64,000 nucleotides of DNA, taken from contig CAXMMR010000029.1 in NCBI GenBank assembly GCA_963692975.2, positions 144,154 to 208,153 on the forward strand, read 5' to 3'. Below the pieces are notes generated by a model, which ran no database searches, was not told where the DNA came from, and was given only the letters and a program-made list of their open reading frames with translations. This stretch comes from CAXMMR01 sp963692975 (GTDB lineage: Bacteria > Pseudomonadota > Alphaproteobacteria > Acetobacterales > Acetobacteraceae). Shown in pieces: positions 54,674 to 63,918 of the stretch. Position 1 is the stretch's first letter. Every line of letters begins with the position of its first letter. The position numbers were made by a program, and so were the translations under genes.

Positions 54674-55180
54674 CTACGTGGCCTTTAGCGAGGCGAGCGT
54701 CCTGTGCAGCGCCAGCGCCGGGACAAAGGAGGAAATGTCGCCGCCGAGCCGGGCGATTTCCTTGACGAAGCGCGACGAGATGAACTGGTGGGTTTCGGAG
54801 GCCATCAGGAACACTGTCTCGACCTCCGGGTCCAGGCGGTAGTTCATGCCCGCCATCTGGAACTCGTAGTCGAAGTCGGAGACCGCCCTGAGGCCGCGGA
54901 CGATCATGCGGGCCTGGTGGACGCGGGCGAACTCGATCAGCAGGGTGGCGAAATGGGTCACCTCGATCGTGCAGCCGGTGCGCTCGGCGATCGGCGCGAC
55001 CGCGTCGCGCACCAGCTCGGCACGCTCCTCGGCGCCGAACAGCGGTCCCTTGCCGGCGTTCAGCGCGACGCCGATGACCAGCTTGTCGAGCAACTTGGCG
55101 GCGCGGGCGATAATGTCGACATGGCCGTTGGTGACCGGGTCAAAGGTGCCTGGATAGACGCCGACGCGCTTGTCAGGCAT
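54674..55180 (-). CDS. coaD: Phosphopantetheine adenylyltransferase
   Basis: 168 residues; VGVYPGTFDPVTNGHVDI (nucleotidyltransferase HxGH), RGLRAVSDFDYEFQMA, ISSRFVKEIARLGGD. Penultimate step of coenzyme A synthesis. Start overlaps the gyrA end by 8 bp, so translation is coupled. Confidence 0.97.
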   Translation of the reverse strand: MPDKRVGVYPGTFDPVTNGHVDIIARAAKLLDKLVIGVALNAGKGPLFGAEERAELVRDAVAPIAERTGCTIEVTHFATLLIEFARVHQARMIVRGLRAVSDFDYEFQMAGMNYRLDPEVETVFLMASETHQFISSRFVKEIARLGGDISSFVPALALHRTLASLKAT

Positions 55181-58124
55181 CGGGCGCGCCGCCTGGTCCA
55201 GGCTTGCCCGGCGGCTCGTCGTCGGTGATGCCGTCTGGGCCGTCGCTATCGGCCGTGTCGGCCACCCCCTGGCCGGGCGCGATGGTGCCGGCGGCCGGCT
55301 CGCCGGCCGCCGTGTCGCCCTCGCCGGCCGCGCCCTCGCCCTCGCCCGCCGCCTCGATGACCGGAAACACGCTGGTGACGCGCTCGCGATCGCCGAGCCG
55401 GAACAGGGTCACGCCCATCGTCTGGCGCGCGGTGATGCGCACCTGGTCGGCTGGCACGCGGATGAGGCGGCCGGCATCGGTGACCAGCATGATGTCGTCG
55501 CCGCGGCGCACCGGCAGGGTGGCGACGACGGCGGTGCCATTGCGGCGGGCGGCGAGCAGGATGTTGACAATCCCCTGCCCGCCGCGGCCGGTGACCCGAT
55601 AGTCGTAGGCGGAAGAGCGCTTGCCGAAGCCACCGTCGGTAACGGTGAGCAGCACCTCCTCGCTCTCCTCGAGATGGGCCATCCGCTCGACCGACAGCGC
55701 CGCCTCTTCGACGGGCTCCTCGTCGGCGCCTGCCTCCGGCGCTTCCGCCTCGGCCACGACCTCGGCGGCCTCGTCCTCCAGCCCTGGGGCGCGGCGGCGC
55801 ACCGCCATGCCGCGCAGGAAGGCGGCCCGCTCACCGACGCTCGCCTCGACATGGCGCAGCACCGAGAGGCTGTTGACCTCGTCACGCAAGCCCGCGCCCT
55901 CGATGAGGCGGATGCCGCGCACGCCGGAGCTCTCGCGGCCGGCGAAGACGCGCAGCGTGTCCTCGGTGATCTGGAAGCGGATGCAGCGGCCGAGGCGGGT
56001 GGCCAGCATGACGTCGTCGCCCTCGCGGCAGGTGGCGACACCGATCAGCCGGTCGCCGTCGTCGAGCTTCATCGCAATCAGGCCGGACGAGCGGACGTTG
56101 CGGAAGTCCGACAGCCGGTTGCGCCGCACGCCGCCGCTGGCGGTCGCAAACACCAGATGCAGGTTCTCCCACAGGCTCTCGTCGAGCGGCAGCGGCAGCA
56201 CGGTGGTAATGCCGTCGCCGCCGAGCTCGGGCAGCATGTTGACCAGAGCCCGGCCCTTGGCGGTCGGGCTCGCCTCGGGCAGGCGCCAGACCTTCTCGCG
56301 GAACGCCTTGCCGCCGGAGGAGAAGAACAGCACGAACTGGTGGGTGTGGGCGTTGAACGAGCGGGTGACGATGTCGTCGCCCCGGGTGCCGGCGGCGGTG
56401 CGGCCGCGGCCGCCGCGATGCTGGGCGCGGAACACCTCGAGCGGGGTGCGCTTGATGAAGCCGTCGCGGGTGATGGTGACCACCATCTGGCCGGGCTCGA
56501 TCAGGCTCTCGTCGTCCTGGTCGGCGGCGTAGTCGACCACCTCGGTCAGGCGCGGGCTGCCGATCTCGCTGCGAATCTGGCGCAGCTCGGCGGCGATCAC
56601 CTCGACCCGGCGGATGCGGCTGCCGATGATCTCGAGCAGCTCGCGTATCTTGCCCGCGACCTCGGCCAGCTCGGCCTGGATCTTCTCCCGCTCCAACCCG
56701 GTGAGGCGCTGCAGGCGCAGCTCGAGGATGCCGCGCGCCTGCGCCTCTGTGAGCCGGATGGTGCTGCTGGCCGGCTGGCCCTCCGCCTCGCTCTCGACCG
56801 CGTTGCCGGCGTCGTCGATCAACGCCAGCAGGTCGAGCACGGCCTCCGCCGGCCAGTCGCGCGCCATCAGCGCGGCGCGCGCCTGCGCGGCGTCGGGGCT
56901 CGCGCGGATGGTGCGGATCACCTCGTCGATGTTGGCGACCGCGATCGCCAGGCCGACCAGCAGATGCGCCCGGTCACGTGCCTTCGCGAGGTCGAAGCGG
57001 GAGCGGCGGAGCACCACCTCCTCGCGGAAGGCGATGAATGCGGCCAGCGCCTCACGCAGGCCGAGCAGCCGCGGCCGGCCGCCGTCGAGCGCCAGCATGT
57101 TGACGCCGAACGAGGTCTGCAGCTGAGTGAAGCGGTAGAGCTGGTTCAGCACCACCTCGCCGGTGGCGTCGCGCTTGAGTTCGATGACGATGCGCATGCC
57201 GGAGCGGTCGCTCTCGTCGCGCAGGTCGGAGATGCCCTCGACGGTCTTGGCGCGCACCAGCTCGGCGATGCGCTCCAGCAGCGTCGACTTGTTGACCTGG
57301 AACGGGATCTCGGTGACGACGATCGCGTGGCGCTCGCGGCGGATCTCCTCGATGCCGGCGCGCGCGCGCACCGCGATCGAGCCGCGGCCGGTCTCAAACG
57401 CCGAGCGGATGCCGGCGCGGCCGAGAATGATGCCGCCGGTCGGGAAGTCCGGGCCCGGGACGATCTCCATCAACTGCTCGAGCGTGGTCTCCGGCTCGGC
57501 CAGCAGAGCGAGCGTCGCGTCGATGATCTCGGACGGGTTGTGCGGCGGAATGTTCGTGGCCATGCCGACGGCGATGCCGGCCGAGCCGTTGATCAGCAGG
57601 TTCGGGAACGCCGCCGGCAGCACCCGGGGCTCGTGCTCGCTCTCGTCGTAATTGGGCGAGAAGTCGACGGTGTCGCGGTCGATATCGGCCAGCATCGCCA
57701 TCGCCGCACGGGTGAGGCGGCTCTCTGTATAGCGCATCGCCGCCGGCGGGTCGCCGTCGACGGAGCCGAAATTGCCCTGTCCGTCGATCAGCGGCAGGCG
57801 GGTGGAGAAGGTCTGCGCCATCCGCACCAGCGCGTCGTAGATCGAGGCGTCGCCGTGCGGATGGTACTTGCCCATCACCACGCCGACGGTCTGGGCGGAC
57901 TTACGATAGGCCTTGTCGGGCGTGTAGCCGGCCTCGTGCATGCCGTACAGGATGCGGCGATGCACCGGCTTGAGGCCGTCGCGAGCGTCCGGCAGGGCCC
58001 GGCTGACGATGACCGACATCGCGTAGTCGAGATACGACCGGCGCATCTCGTCTTCGACGTTGACCGGCAGCTGGTCGGGAGGGTCCTCGCCCGATGGCGG
58101 CGGCGGGTCGGTGATGTCGCTCAT
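55173..58124 (-). CDS. gyrA: DNA gyrase subunit A
   Basis: 983 residues. Active-site Tyr132 (AAMRYTESRLT). Quinolone region KYHPHGDASIYDALVRM has Ala93 where E. coli has Ser83, and Asp97 at Asp87. GyrA box variant AQHRGGRGR. Longer than E. coli GyrA because of an acidic Glu/Ala-rich insert near residue 770 and a Gly/Ala/Asp-rich tail. Coupled to coaD. Confidence 0.97.
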   Translation of the reverse strand: MSDITDPPPPSGEDPPDQLPVNVEDEMRRSYLDYAMSVIVSRALPDARDGLKPVHRRILYGMHEAGYTPDKAYRKSAQTVGVVMGKYHPHGDASIYDALVRMAQTFSTRLPLIDGQGNFGSVDGDPPAAMRYTESRLTRAAMAMLADIDRDTVDFSPNYDESEHEPRVLPAAFPNLLINGSAGIAVGMATNIPPHNPSEIIDATLALLAEPETTLEQLMEIVPGPDFPTGGIILGRAGIRSAFETGRGSIAVRARAGIEEIRRERHAIVVTEIPFQVNKSTLLERIAELVRAKTVEGISDLRDESDRSGMRIVIELKRDATGEVVLNQLYRFTQLQTSFGVNMLALDGGRPRLLGLREALAAFIAFREEVVLRRSRFDLAKARDRAHLLVGLAIAVANIDEVIRTIRASPDAAQARAALMARDWPAEAVLDLLALIDDAGNAVESEAEGQPASSTIRLTEAQARGILELRLQRLTGLEREKIQAELAEVAGKIRELLEIIGSRIRRVEVIAAELRQIRSEIGSPRLTEVVDYAADQDDESLIEPGQMVVTITRDGFIKRTPLEVFRAQHRGGRGRTAAGTRGDDIVTRSFNAHTHQFVLFFSSGGKAFREKVWRLPEASPTAKGRALVNMLPELGGDGITTVLPLPLDESLWENLHLVFATASGGVRRNRLSDFRNVRSSGLIAMKLDDGDRLIGVATCREGDDVMLATRLGRCIRFQITEDTLRVFAGRESSGVRGIRLIEGAGLRDEVNSLSVLRHVEASVGERAAFLRGMAVRRRAPGLEDEAAEVVAEAEAPEAGADEEPVEEAALSVERMAHLEESEEVLLTVTDGGFGKRSSAYDYRVTGRGGQGIVNILLAARRNGTAVVATLPVRRGDDIMLVTDAGRLIRVPADQVRITARQTMGVTLFRLGDRERVTSVFPVIEAAGEGEGAAGEGDTAAGEPAAGTIAPGQGVADTADSDGPDGITDDEPPGKPGPGGAPDA

Positions 58125-58136
58125 TTGGAGGCCTTA

Positions 58137-58216
58137 AGGAAGGCCAAGGCTTTGCCCTGGATCCACCGTCGCGCGCCGGCGTGCGTCGCACGACGGCCGG
58201 GGGCCTTTGGATTTTT
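58137..58216 (-). repeat. Family B repeat, copy B10
   Basis: Degenerate: AAGGCCAAGGCTTTGCCCTGG, then a CCGTCGCGCGCCGGCGTGCGTCGCACGACGG-type hairpin, then GGCCTTTGGATTTT. Between gyrA and ssb on the same strand. Confidence 0.7.
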
Positions 58217-58222
58217 CGGCAT

Positions 58223-58738
58223 TTAGAAGGGGATTTCGTCGTCCAGGTCACTGCCGGAGGGCGGCTCCCAGCTTGGCTGGGCGCGGCCGCCGCCTGCAGG
58301 GGCGCGGGCGGCAGGCGCCTTGTCGCGCGGCTGGTAGCCGCCTGAGTAGCCGCCGCCTTCGGCGTTGTCGCCGCCACCGGCGCCGCGAGCGCCGTCCAGC
58401 ATCGTCAGCTCGCCGCGGAAGGCACCGATGACCACTTCGGTCGAATACTTCTCGACGCCGGACTGGTCAGTCCATTTGCGGGTCTGCAGCGCGCCCTCGA
58501 CGTAGACCTTGCTGCCCTTCTTGAGGAAGCGCTCGGCGACATCGGCGATCCGGTCGTTGAACACGACGACCCGGTGCCACTCGGTCTTCTCCTTGCGCTC
58601 GCCGGAGGCCTTGTCGTTCCACGTCTCGGACGTCGCCAGCGTGAGGTTGACGATCTTGGAGCCAGTTTGCGTGTTCCGAATTTCGGGATCCTTGCCGAGA
58701 TTGCCGACCAGAATCACTTTGTTGACGCTGCCCGCCAT
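58223..58738 (-). CDS. ssb: Single-stranded DNA-binding protein
   Basis: 171 residues: OB fold 1-110 (SVNKVILVGNLGKDPEI, WHRVVVFNDRIADVAERFL, LQTRKWTDQSGV), Gly/Ala-rich linker, acidic tip DDEIPF that binds partner proteins. ATG 58738 gives the conserved start; GTG 58753 would add five residues. Confidence 0.97.
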   Translation of the reverse strand: MAGSVNKVILVGNLGKDPEIRNTQTGSKIVNLTLATSETWNDKASGERKEKTEWHRVVVFNDRIADVAERFLKKGSKVYVEGALQTRKWTDQSGVEKYSTEVVIGAFRGELTMLDGARGAGGGDNAEGGGYSGGYQPRDKAPAARAPAGGGRAQPSWEPPSGSDLDDEIPF

Positions 58739-58824
58739 CGTCTCGATCCCCACCTTCGAATCCGCGCACTATACCATCGAGACACGCGGCGCCAAAATCG
58801 CCGCCCACAGCTTTGTCTCTCGAA

Positions 58825-58912
58825 GGAGTGGATCTCAAAGGCTTCGCCCTGGTGCGCAGCACGCCCTCGCGTGACGATGGGGTTCGAGGAGCAAAGCTCC
58901 TTGCCTTGCTTA
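58825..58912 (+). repeat. Family B repeat, copy B11 (diverged)
   Basis: GGATCTCAAAGGCTTCGCC, CACGCCCTCGCGTG and GGAGCAAAGCTCC hairpins, ending CCTTGCTT, just before the membrane protein start. Confidence 0.65.
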
Positions 58913-58941
58913 CTTCAGGTTGCAGCGGCAGGCTTCGCCTG

Positions 58942-60390
58942 GTGTCGCCCTCCCGTATCCCGCTCTGCCTGGCCGCTGCCATCTTCGGCTACGCCGTCGT
59001 GCTGTTCGCGCCACAGGTGCTGAACGACGGCGACACATACTGGCACATCGCCGCCGGCGCCTGGATCCTGCAGCACGGCGTGCCAAGCGCCGACCCATTC
59101 TCCGGCAGCGTCGCCGGCGCGCCGTGGGTGCCGGTGGAATGGCTTTCCGAGGTGCTGATGGCGCTCGCCTATGGCGCCGGCCGGTGGAACGGCGTCGTCA
59201 TGCTCTATGGCGCGGCGACGGCGCTCACGTTCGGGCTGCTGGCCTGGCACCTGCAGGCGCGGGCGGCGGCTTTGCCGGCGGCGATCCTGCTGGTGCTTGC
59301 CGCCTCCTGCGTGAGCGGCAGCCTGCTGGCGCGGCCGCACATGCTGGCGCTGCTCGCGCTGGAGGTATGGACGGCGGGGCTGCTGGCGGCGCGACGAGCC
59401 GGCAGGCCGCCGGCGCCGGCGCTGCTGGCGGTGATGACGCTGTGGGCGAACCTGCATGGCAGCTTCGTCTTCGGCCTAGCGCTGGTGGCGCCGTTCGGGC
59501 TCGAGGCGATCGCGGCTCCGGTGGATCGCCGCCGGGCGGCGCTTGGTTGGGGGCTGTTCCTGGCCGGGGCGCTGCTCGCCTCGCTCGTGACGCCCTATGG
59601 ATGGCGCGGCCTCGCACTGCCGCTGCACCTGATGCGCCTGCAGCAGCTCGGCGGCATCGGCGAGTGGCAGCCGACCAGCTTCGCGACGCTGCAGGGCATC
59701 GAGCTGGCGCTGCTCGTCGTGGTCGGCGTCGCCTGGTGGCGCCGGCTGCGGCTGGGCGGCATGCGGCTTATGCTGCTGCTCGGGCTGCTGCACATGGCGC
59801 TGCAGCATGCGCGGCATCAGATGCTGGCCGGCGTGGTCGGCGCGCTGGTGCTCGGCGAGCCCTTCGGCGAGGCGTTCGGTTTCGCCGGCCGGCCGGCCGC
59901 GATCCGGGCAACGCCCGCCTGGCTCGGCGGCGCCGTGGCGCTGCTGCTGCTGACGGCGCTCCGCGTGGCCGAGCCGGTGCGACGCCACGACGATGCCGTG
60001 TCGCCGATCACCGTCCGCGGCCAGGTTCCGCCGGCGCTCGCCCGCAAACCGGTGTTCAACGCCTACGGCTTCGGCGGCTACCTCATCTTCACCGGCATCC
60101 GGCCGTTCATCGACAGCCGCGCCGACCTCTACGGAGACGCCGCGCTCACCCGCTATGGCGCGGTTCTGGGGATGAACGCCACCGCGTTCGAGCGCTTCGC
60201 CGACGCCCACGGCATTGCCTGGACGATCCTGCCGCCCGAGTCGCGGCTGGTTTCGGTGCTGGATAGCCTGCCGGATTGGCGTCGAGTGGCTGCCGACAGC
60301 GTCGCTGTCGTGCACGGCCGGGTCGGTCAGAAAGGCCAGGGCTCTGCCCTGGACCCGCTGGGGGCGGCGCCCCCAGACCCGCATCCATAA
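58942..60390 (+). CDS. Polytopic membrane protein, GT-C-like
   Basis: About 482 residues from GTG 58942; the frame extends to 58813 through repeat B11, so the start is uncertain. About ten hydrophobic segments. LNDGDTYWHIAAGAWILQHG has an acidic pair in the first loop as in GT-C enzymes, and VPVEWLSEVLM follows. The C-terminal soluble part (VFNAYGFGGYLIFTGI, FIDSRADLYGD) resembles an uncharacterised membrane-glycosyltransferase-like group. The last 18 or so residues (QKGQGSALDPLGAAPPDP...) are encoded by repeat B12. Confidence 0.75.
   Translation: MSPSRIPLCLAAAIFGYAVVLFAPQVLNDGDTYWHIAAGAWILQHGVPSADPFSGSVAGAPWVPVEWLSEVLMALAYGAGRWNGVVMLYGAATALTFGLLAWHLQARAAALPAAILLVLAASCVSGSLLARPHMLALLALEVWTAGLLAARRAGRPPAPALLAVMTLWANLHGSFVFGLALVAPFGLEAIAAPVDRRRAALGWGLFLAGALLASLVTPYGWRGLALPLHLMRLQQLGGIGEWQPTSFATLQGIELALLVVVGVAWWRRLRLGGMRLMLLLGLLHMALQHARHQMLAGVVGALVLGEPFGEAFGFAGRPAAIRATPAWLGGAVALLLLTALRVAEPVRRHDDAVSPITVRGQVPPALARKPVFNAYGFGGYLIFTGIRPFIDSRADLYGDAALTRYGAVLGMNATAFERFADAHGIAWTILPPESRLVSVLDSLPDWRRVAADSVAVVHGRVGQKGQGSALDPLGAAPPDPHP
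60330..60386 (-). repeat. Family B repeat, copy B12 (inside a coding 3' end)
   Basis: CCAGGGCTCTGCCCTGG and TGGGGGCGGCGCCCCCA hairpins, translated in frame as the C-terminal tail of the membrane protein. Confidence 0.85.
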
Positions 60391-60434
60391 GGGCGATCGG
60401 GCTCAGCATCTTTGACAAAGCTGCAAACTGCGAT

Positions 60435-60454
60435 AGGCGAAATACCGCAAGATT
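60435..60454 (-). repeat. Family C companion 20-mer, copy 2
   Basis: Reverse complement of the 37809-37828 sequence with one mismatch. Confidence 0.65.
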
Positions 60455-60530
60455 TTCGGTCAGGACGGAGTGACGGCTAGGCGCTTGCCCCAGTATAATT
60501 TTATTATTTGTTTATTATTAATTGGTTATA

Positions 60531-60556
60531 GCGATCTTGCCTACAGGCAAGATCGC
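60531..60556. repeat. Family C palindrome, copy 2
   Basis: GCGATCTTGCCTACAGGCAAGATCGC, an arm-perfect palindrome preceded by 40 bp of A/T-rich DNA. Lies in the 344-bp gap before uvrA, with copy B13. Confidence 0.75.
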
Positions 60557-60625
60557 AAAAGCCCCTTTACAGAGGCATCACCTCAGGGGAATTGCTAGCA
60601 CAACGAGAGCGTCATCCCACTCGTA

Positions 60626-60688
60626 AATGGGGTCTGGGGCCTCGGGCCCCAGCGGTGTCCAGAGGCAGAGCCTCTGGCCTTTCTTTAA
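60626..60688 (+). repeat. Family B repeat, copy B13
   Basis: ATGGGGTCTGGGGCCTCGGGCCCCAGC, CCAGAGGCAGAGCCTCTGG; 47 bp before uvrA. Confidence 0.85.
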
Positions 60689-60734
60689 GGGCCGCACCCC
60701 TCGCCTTCCCACCCCTGCCCTCTATGCTAGCCAA

Positions 60735-63596
60735 ATGGCAGGACACATCACCGTACGCGGCGCGCGTGAGCACAACCTCAAGAACATTGACGTCGCCATT
60801 CCGCGCGACAGCCTGACTGTCATTACCGGCCTGTCCGGCTCGGGCAAGTCTTCGCTCGCCTTCGACACGATCTATGCCGAGGGGCAGCGGCGCTACGTCG
60901 AGAGCCTGTCGGCCTATGCGCGGCAGTTCCTCGAGCTGATGGGCAAGCCGGATGTGGACAGCATCGAGGGGCTGTCGCCGGCGATCTCGATCGAGCAGAA
61001 GACGACGAGTCGCAATCCTCGCTCGACCGTCGGCACGGTGACCGAGATTTCGGACTACATGCGGCTGCTATGGGCGCGCGCCGGGATCCCTTACTCGCCG
61101 GCGACAGGCGAGCCGATCGAGGCGCAGACGGTCAGCCAAATGGTCGATCGGGTGATGGCGATGCCGGCGGGCACCCGGCTGCTGCTGCTGGCGCCCGTGG
61201 TTCGCGATCGCAAGGGCGAGTATCGCAAGGAGCTCGCCGACCTGCAGCGGCGGGGTTTTACCCGCATCAAGGTGGACGGGACGGTGCACGAGATCGGCAG
61301 CGTGCCGGCGCTGAACCGCAAGACCAAGCACGAGATCGACGCCGTGGTCGACCGGGTGGTGGTGCGCGCGGGCATCGAGACGCGGCTCGCCGACAGCTTC
61401 GAGAACGGGCTGAAGCTGGCCGACGGGGTGATGTACGCCGAGGAGGCGGATGGCGGCGCGCGGACGGTGTTCTCCTCGCGCTTCGCCTGCCCGGTGAGCG
61501 GCTTCTCGATCGAGGAGATCGAGCCGCGGCTGTTCTCGTTCAACTCGCCGCACGGCGCCTGCGCGGAGTGCGACGGTCTCGGGGTGGAGACCTTCTTCGA
61601 CCCGGCGCTGGTGGTGCCCGACGAGCGGCGCTGCCTGGCCGACGGCGCCGTGGCACCCTGGGCCGGGGCGCAGACGCCGTATTACGACCAGACGCTGCAG
61701 AGCCTGGCGCGACACTACAAAGTGACGACGCGCACGCCCTGGGAGGAGCTGCCCGGCGTCGTGCAGACGGCGATCCTGAACGGCTCGGGCGGCGACCCGG
61801 TCAAGATGAGCTACAAGGATGGTGTGCGCGCGTACTCGGTCGAAAAGCCGTTCGAGGGGGTGATCAAGAACCTGCAGCGGCGGCTGGCGGAGACCGACAG
61901 CGCCTGGGTGCGCGAGGAGCTGTCGCGCTACCAGGCGGAGAAGCCGTGCGCCGCTTGCCACGGGGCGCGGCTCAATCAGAAGGCGCTGGCGGTGCGGGTC
62001 GGCGGCGGTGCGGCGGCGCGCGACATCGCCTCGGCGTCCGACCTGTCGATCCGCGAGGCGCTGACCTGGTTCAGCAGCGTGGGCGACACGCTGAGCCCGC
62101 AGCGTGCCGAGATCGCGCGGCGGATCCTGCGCGAGATCCGCGACCGGCTGCAGTTCCTCGACGATGTCGGGCTCGAATATCTCACTCTGTCGCGCGGCTC
62201 GACGTCGCTGTCGGGCGGCGAGAGCCAGCGCATCCGGCTGGCGTCCCAGATCGGCTCCGGGCTGACCGGGGTGCTCTACGTGCTCGACGAGCCGTCGATC
62301 GGGCTGCATCAGCGCGACAACGAGCGGCTGCTCGGCACGCTCAGGCGCCTCAAGGCGCTCGGCAACACCGTGCTGGTGGTGGAGCATGACGAGGACGCGA
62401 TCCGCTCGGCCGACTACCTGATCGACATGGGGCCGCTCGCCGGGGTGAATGGCGGGCATGTGGTCGCCGAGGGGACGCCGGAGGCGGTGGCGGCCAACCC
62501 GGCCTCGCTCACCGGCGATTATCTCTCCGGGCGCAAATTCATCGCCGTGCCGAAGCGGCGGCCGATCGACCCCAAGCGGGTGGTGCGCGTGGTCGGCGCG
62601 AAGGCCAACAATTTGCAGGACGTGACGGCGGAGTTCCCGCTCGGCACCTTCACCTGCGTCTCCGGCGTCTCCGGCGGCGGCAAGTCGACGCTGGTGATCG
62701 ACACGCTGTTTCGTGCCGCCTCGCGCCGGCTGATGAGCTCGGGCGAGGTGCCGCTCGCGCATACAAGGATCGACGGGCTCGAGCTGCTCGACAAGATCAT
62801 CGACATCGACCAGTCGCCGATCGGGCGCACGCCGCGCTCCAACCCGGCGACCTACACCGATTTGTTCGCGCCGATCCGCGACTGGTTCGCCGAGCTGCCC
62901 GAGAGCCGGGCGCGCGGCTACAAGCCGGGGCGGTTCAGCTTTAACGTCAAGGGCGGGCGGTGCGAGGCCTGCCAGGGCGACGGGGTGATCAAGATCGAGA
63001 TGCACTTCCTGCCCGACGTGTTTGTCACCTGCGAGACCTGCCGCGGCAAGCGTTATAATCGCGAGACGCTGGAGGTGCTGTTCCGCGGCCACTCGATCGC
63101 CGACGTGCTGGACATGAGCATCGACGAGGCGGTGGCGCAGTTCTCGGCCCAGCCGCGCATCCGCGACCGGCTGTCGATCCTGCAGCGGGTCGGGCTCGGC
63201 TACGTCAAGCTCGGGCAGCAGGCGACGACGCTGTCGGGGGGCGAGGCGCAGCGGATCAAGCTGGCCAAGGAGCTGGCCAAGCGCGGCACCGGGCGGACGC
63301 TCTACATCCTGGACGAGCCGACGACCGGGCTGCATTTCGAGGACGTGCGCAAGCTGCTCGAGGTGCTGCACGCGCTGGTGGACCAGGGCAACACGGTGCT
63401 GGTGATCGAGCATAATCTCGAGGTGATCAAGACCGCCGACTGGGTGCTCGACCTCGGGCCGGAGGGCGGCCATGGCGGCGGGCGGATCGTGGCCGAGGGG
63501 ACGCCGGAGGTGATCGCGGCGACGCCGGGCAGCCATACCGGGCGGTTCCTGGCGCCGCTGCTGCCGAAGGCGGCGCGGTCGCGCAAGCGGGCTTAG
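60735..63596 (+). CDS. uvrA: Excinuclease ABC subunit A
   Basis: 953 residues. Two ABC ATPase domains: TGLSGSGKSSLAF and SGVSGGGKSTLVI (Walker A), LSGGESQRIRLA and LSGGEAQRIKLA (signatures), LDEPSIGLHQRD and LDEPTTGLHFED (Walker B). Zinc modules with CAECDGLG, CAACHGARL, CEACQGDGV and CETCRGKRY. Damage recognition in nucleotide-excision repair. ATG 60735 fits the conserved start; the longer frame reads repeat B13. Confidence 0.98.
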   Translation: MAGHITVRGAREHNLKNIDVAIPRDSLTVITGLSGSGKSSLAFDTIYAEGQRRYVESLSAYARQFLELMGKPDVDSIEGLSPAISIEQKTTSRNPRSTVGTVTEISDYMRLLWARAGIPYSPATGEPIEAQTVSQMVDRVMAMPAGTRLLLLAPVVRDRKGEYRKELADLQRRGFTRIKVDGTVHEIGSVPALNRKTKHEIDAVVDRVVVRAGIETRLADSFENGLKLADGVMYAEEADGGARTVFSSRFACPVSGFSIEEIEPRLFSFNSPHGACAECDGLGVETFFDPALVVPDERRCLADGAVAPWAGAQTPYYDQTLQSLARHYKVTTRTPWEELPGVVQTAILNGSGGDPVKMSYKDGVRAYSVEKPFEGVIKNLQRRLAETDSAWVREELSRYQAEKPCAACHGARLNQKALAVRVGGGAAARDIASASDLSIREALTWFSSVGDTLSPQRAEIARRILREIRDRLQFLDDVGLEYLTLSRGSTSLSGGESQRIRLASQIGSGLTGVLYVLDEPSIGLHQRDNERLLGTLRRLKALGNTVLVVEHDEDAIRSADYLIDMGPLAGVNGGHVVAEGTPEAVAANPASLTGDYLSGRKFIAVPKRRPIDPKRVVRVVGAKANNLQDVTAEFPLGTFTCVSGVSGGGKSTLVIDTLFRAASRRLMSSGEVPLAHTRIDGLELLDKIIDIDQSPIGRTPRSNPATYTDLFAPIRDWFAELPESRARGYKPGRFSFNVKGGRCEACQGDGVIKIEMHFLPDVFVTCETCRGKRYNRETLEVLFRGHSIADVLDMSIDEAVAQFSAQPRIRDRLSILQRVGLGYVKLGQQATTLSGGEAQRIKLAKELAKRGTGRTLYILDEPTTGLHFEDVRKLLEVLHALVDQGNTVLVIEHNLEVIKTADWVLDLGPEGGHGGGRIVAEGTPEVIAATPGSHTGRFLAPLLPKAARSRKRA

Positions 63597-63600
63597 CCCG

Positions 63601-63660
63601 AAGGAAGGCCAGGGCTGTGTGCCCTGGACCCGATTAAAGGCGGAGCCTTTAAAATCCATT
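63601..63660 (-). repeat. Family B repeat, copy B14
   Basis: CCAGGGCTGTGTGCCCTGG, AAAGGCGGAGCCTTT, AAAATCCATT; 4 bp after the uvrA stop. Confidence 0.85.
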
Positions 63661-63700
63661 GCATGCAATGACCTGAACGAGCGCGCTCGCCCTCTCGAGG

Positions 63701-63760
63701 ATTGGGGTCTGGGGCCTCGGGCCCCAGCGGAGCCCAGAGGCAGAGCCTCTGGCCTTCCTC
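63701..63760 (+). repeat. Family B repeat, copy B15
   Basis: Faces B14 across 40 bp, a textbook B pair in the 322-bp gap after uvrA. The rest of the gap shows nothing further. Confidence 0.85.
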
Positions 63761-63918
63761 GCTTCCTTCCACCTGCATCTCGATGCTGCAGTGCAGCAGA
63801 CATGCATCATCCGCATGACCGACACACGCGCAGGTTGTGGTTTTCCCTTGCGCTTCATGTTGCGCTGCACCATTATACTGGCGGGGAGAGAGCGTTCGTC
63901 TTTACGAAGGAGACTACG

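Noticed and set aside
55170..58226. 1018-codon plus-strand frame opposite gyrA
   Set aside because: Shadow of gyrA; no domain, skewed Ala/Asp/Arg content. Similar antisense frames over the glycosyltransferase (28.7-30.9 kb) and uvrA (61.1-63.8 kb) were dropped for the same reason.
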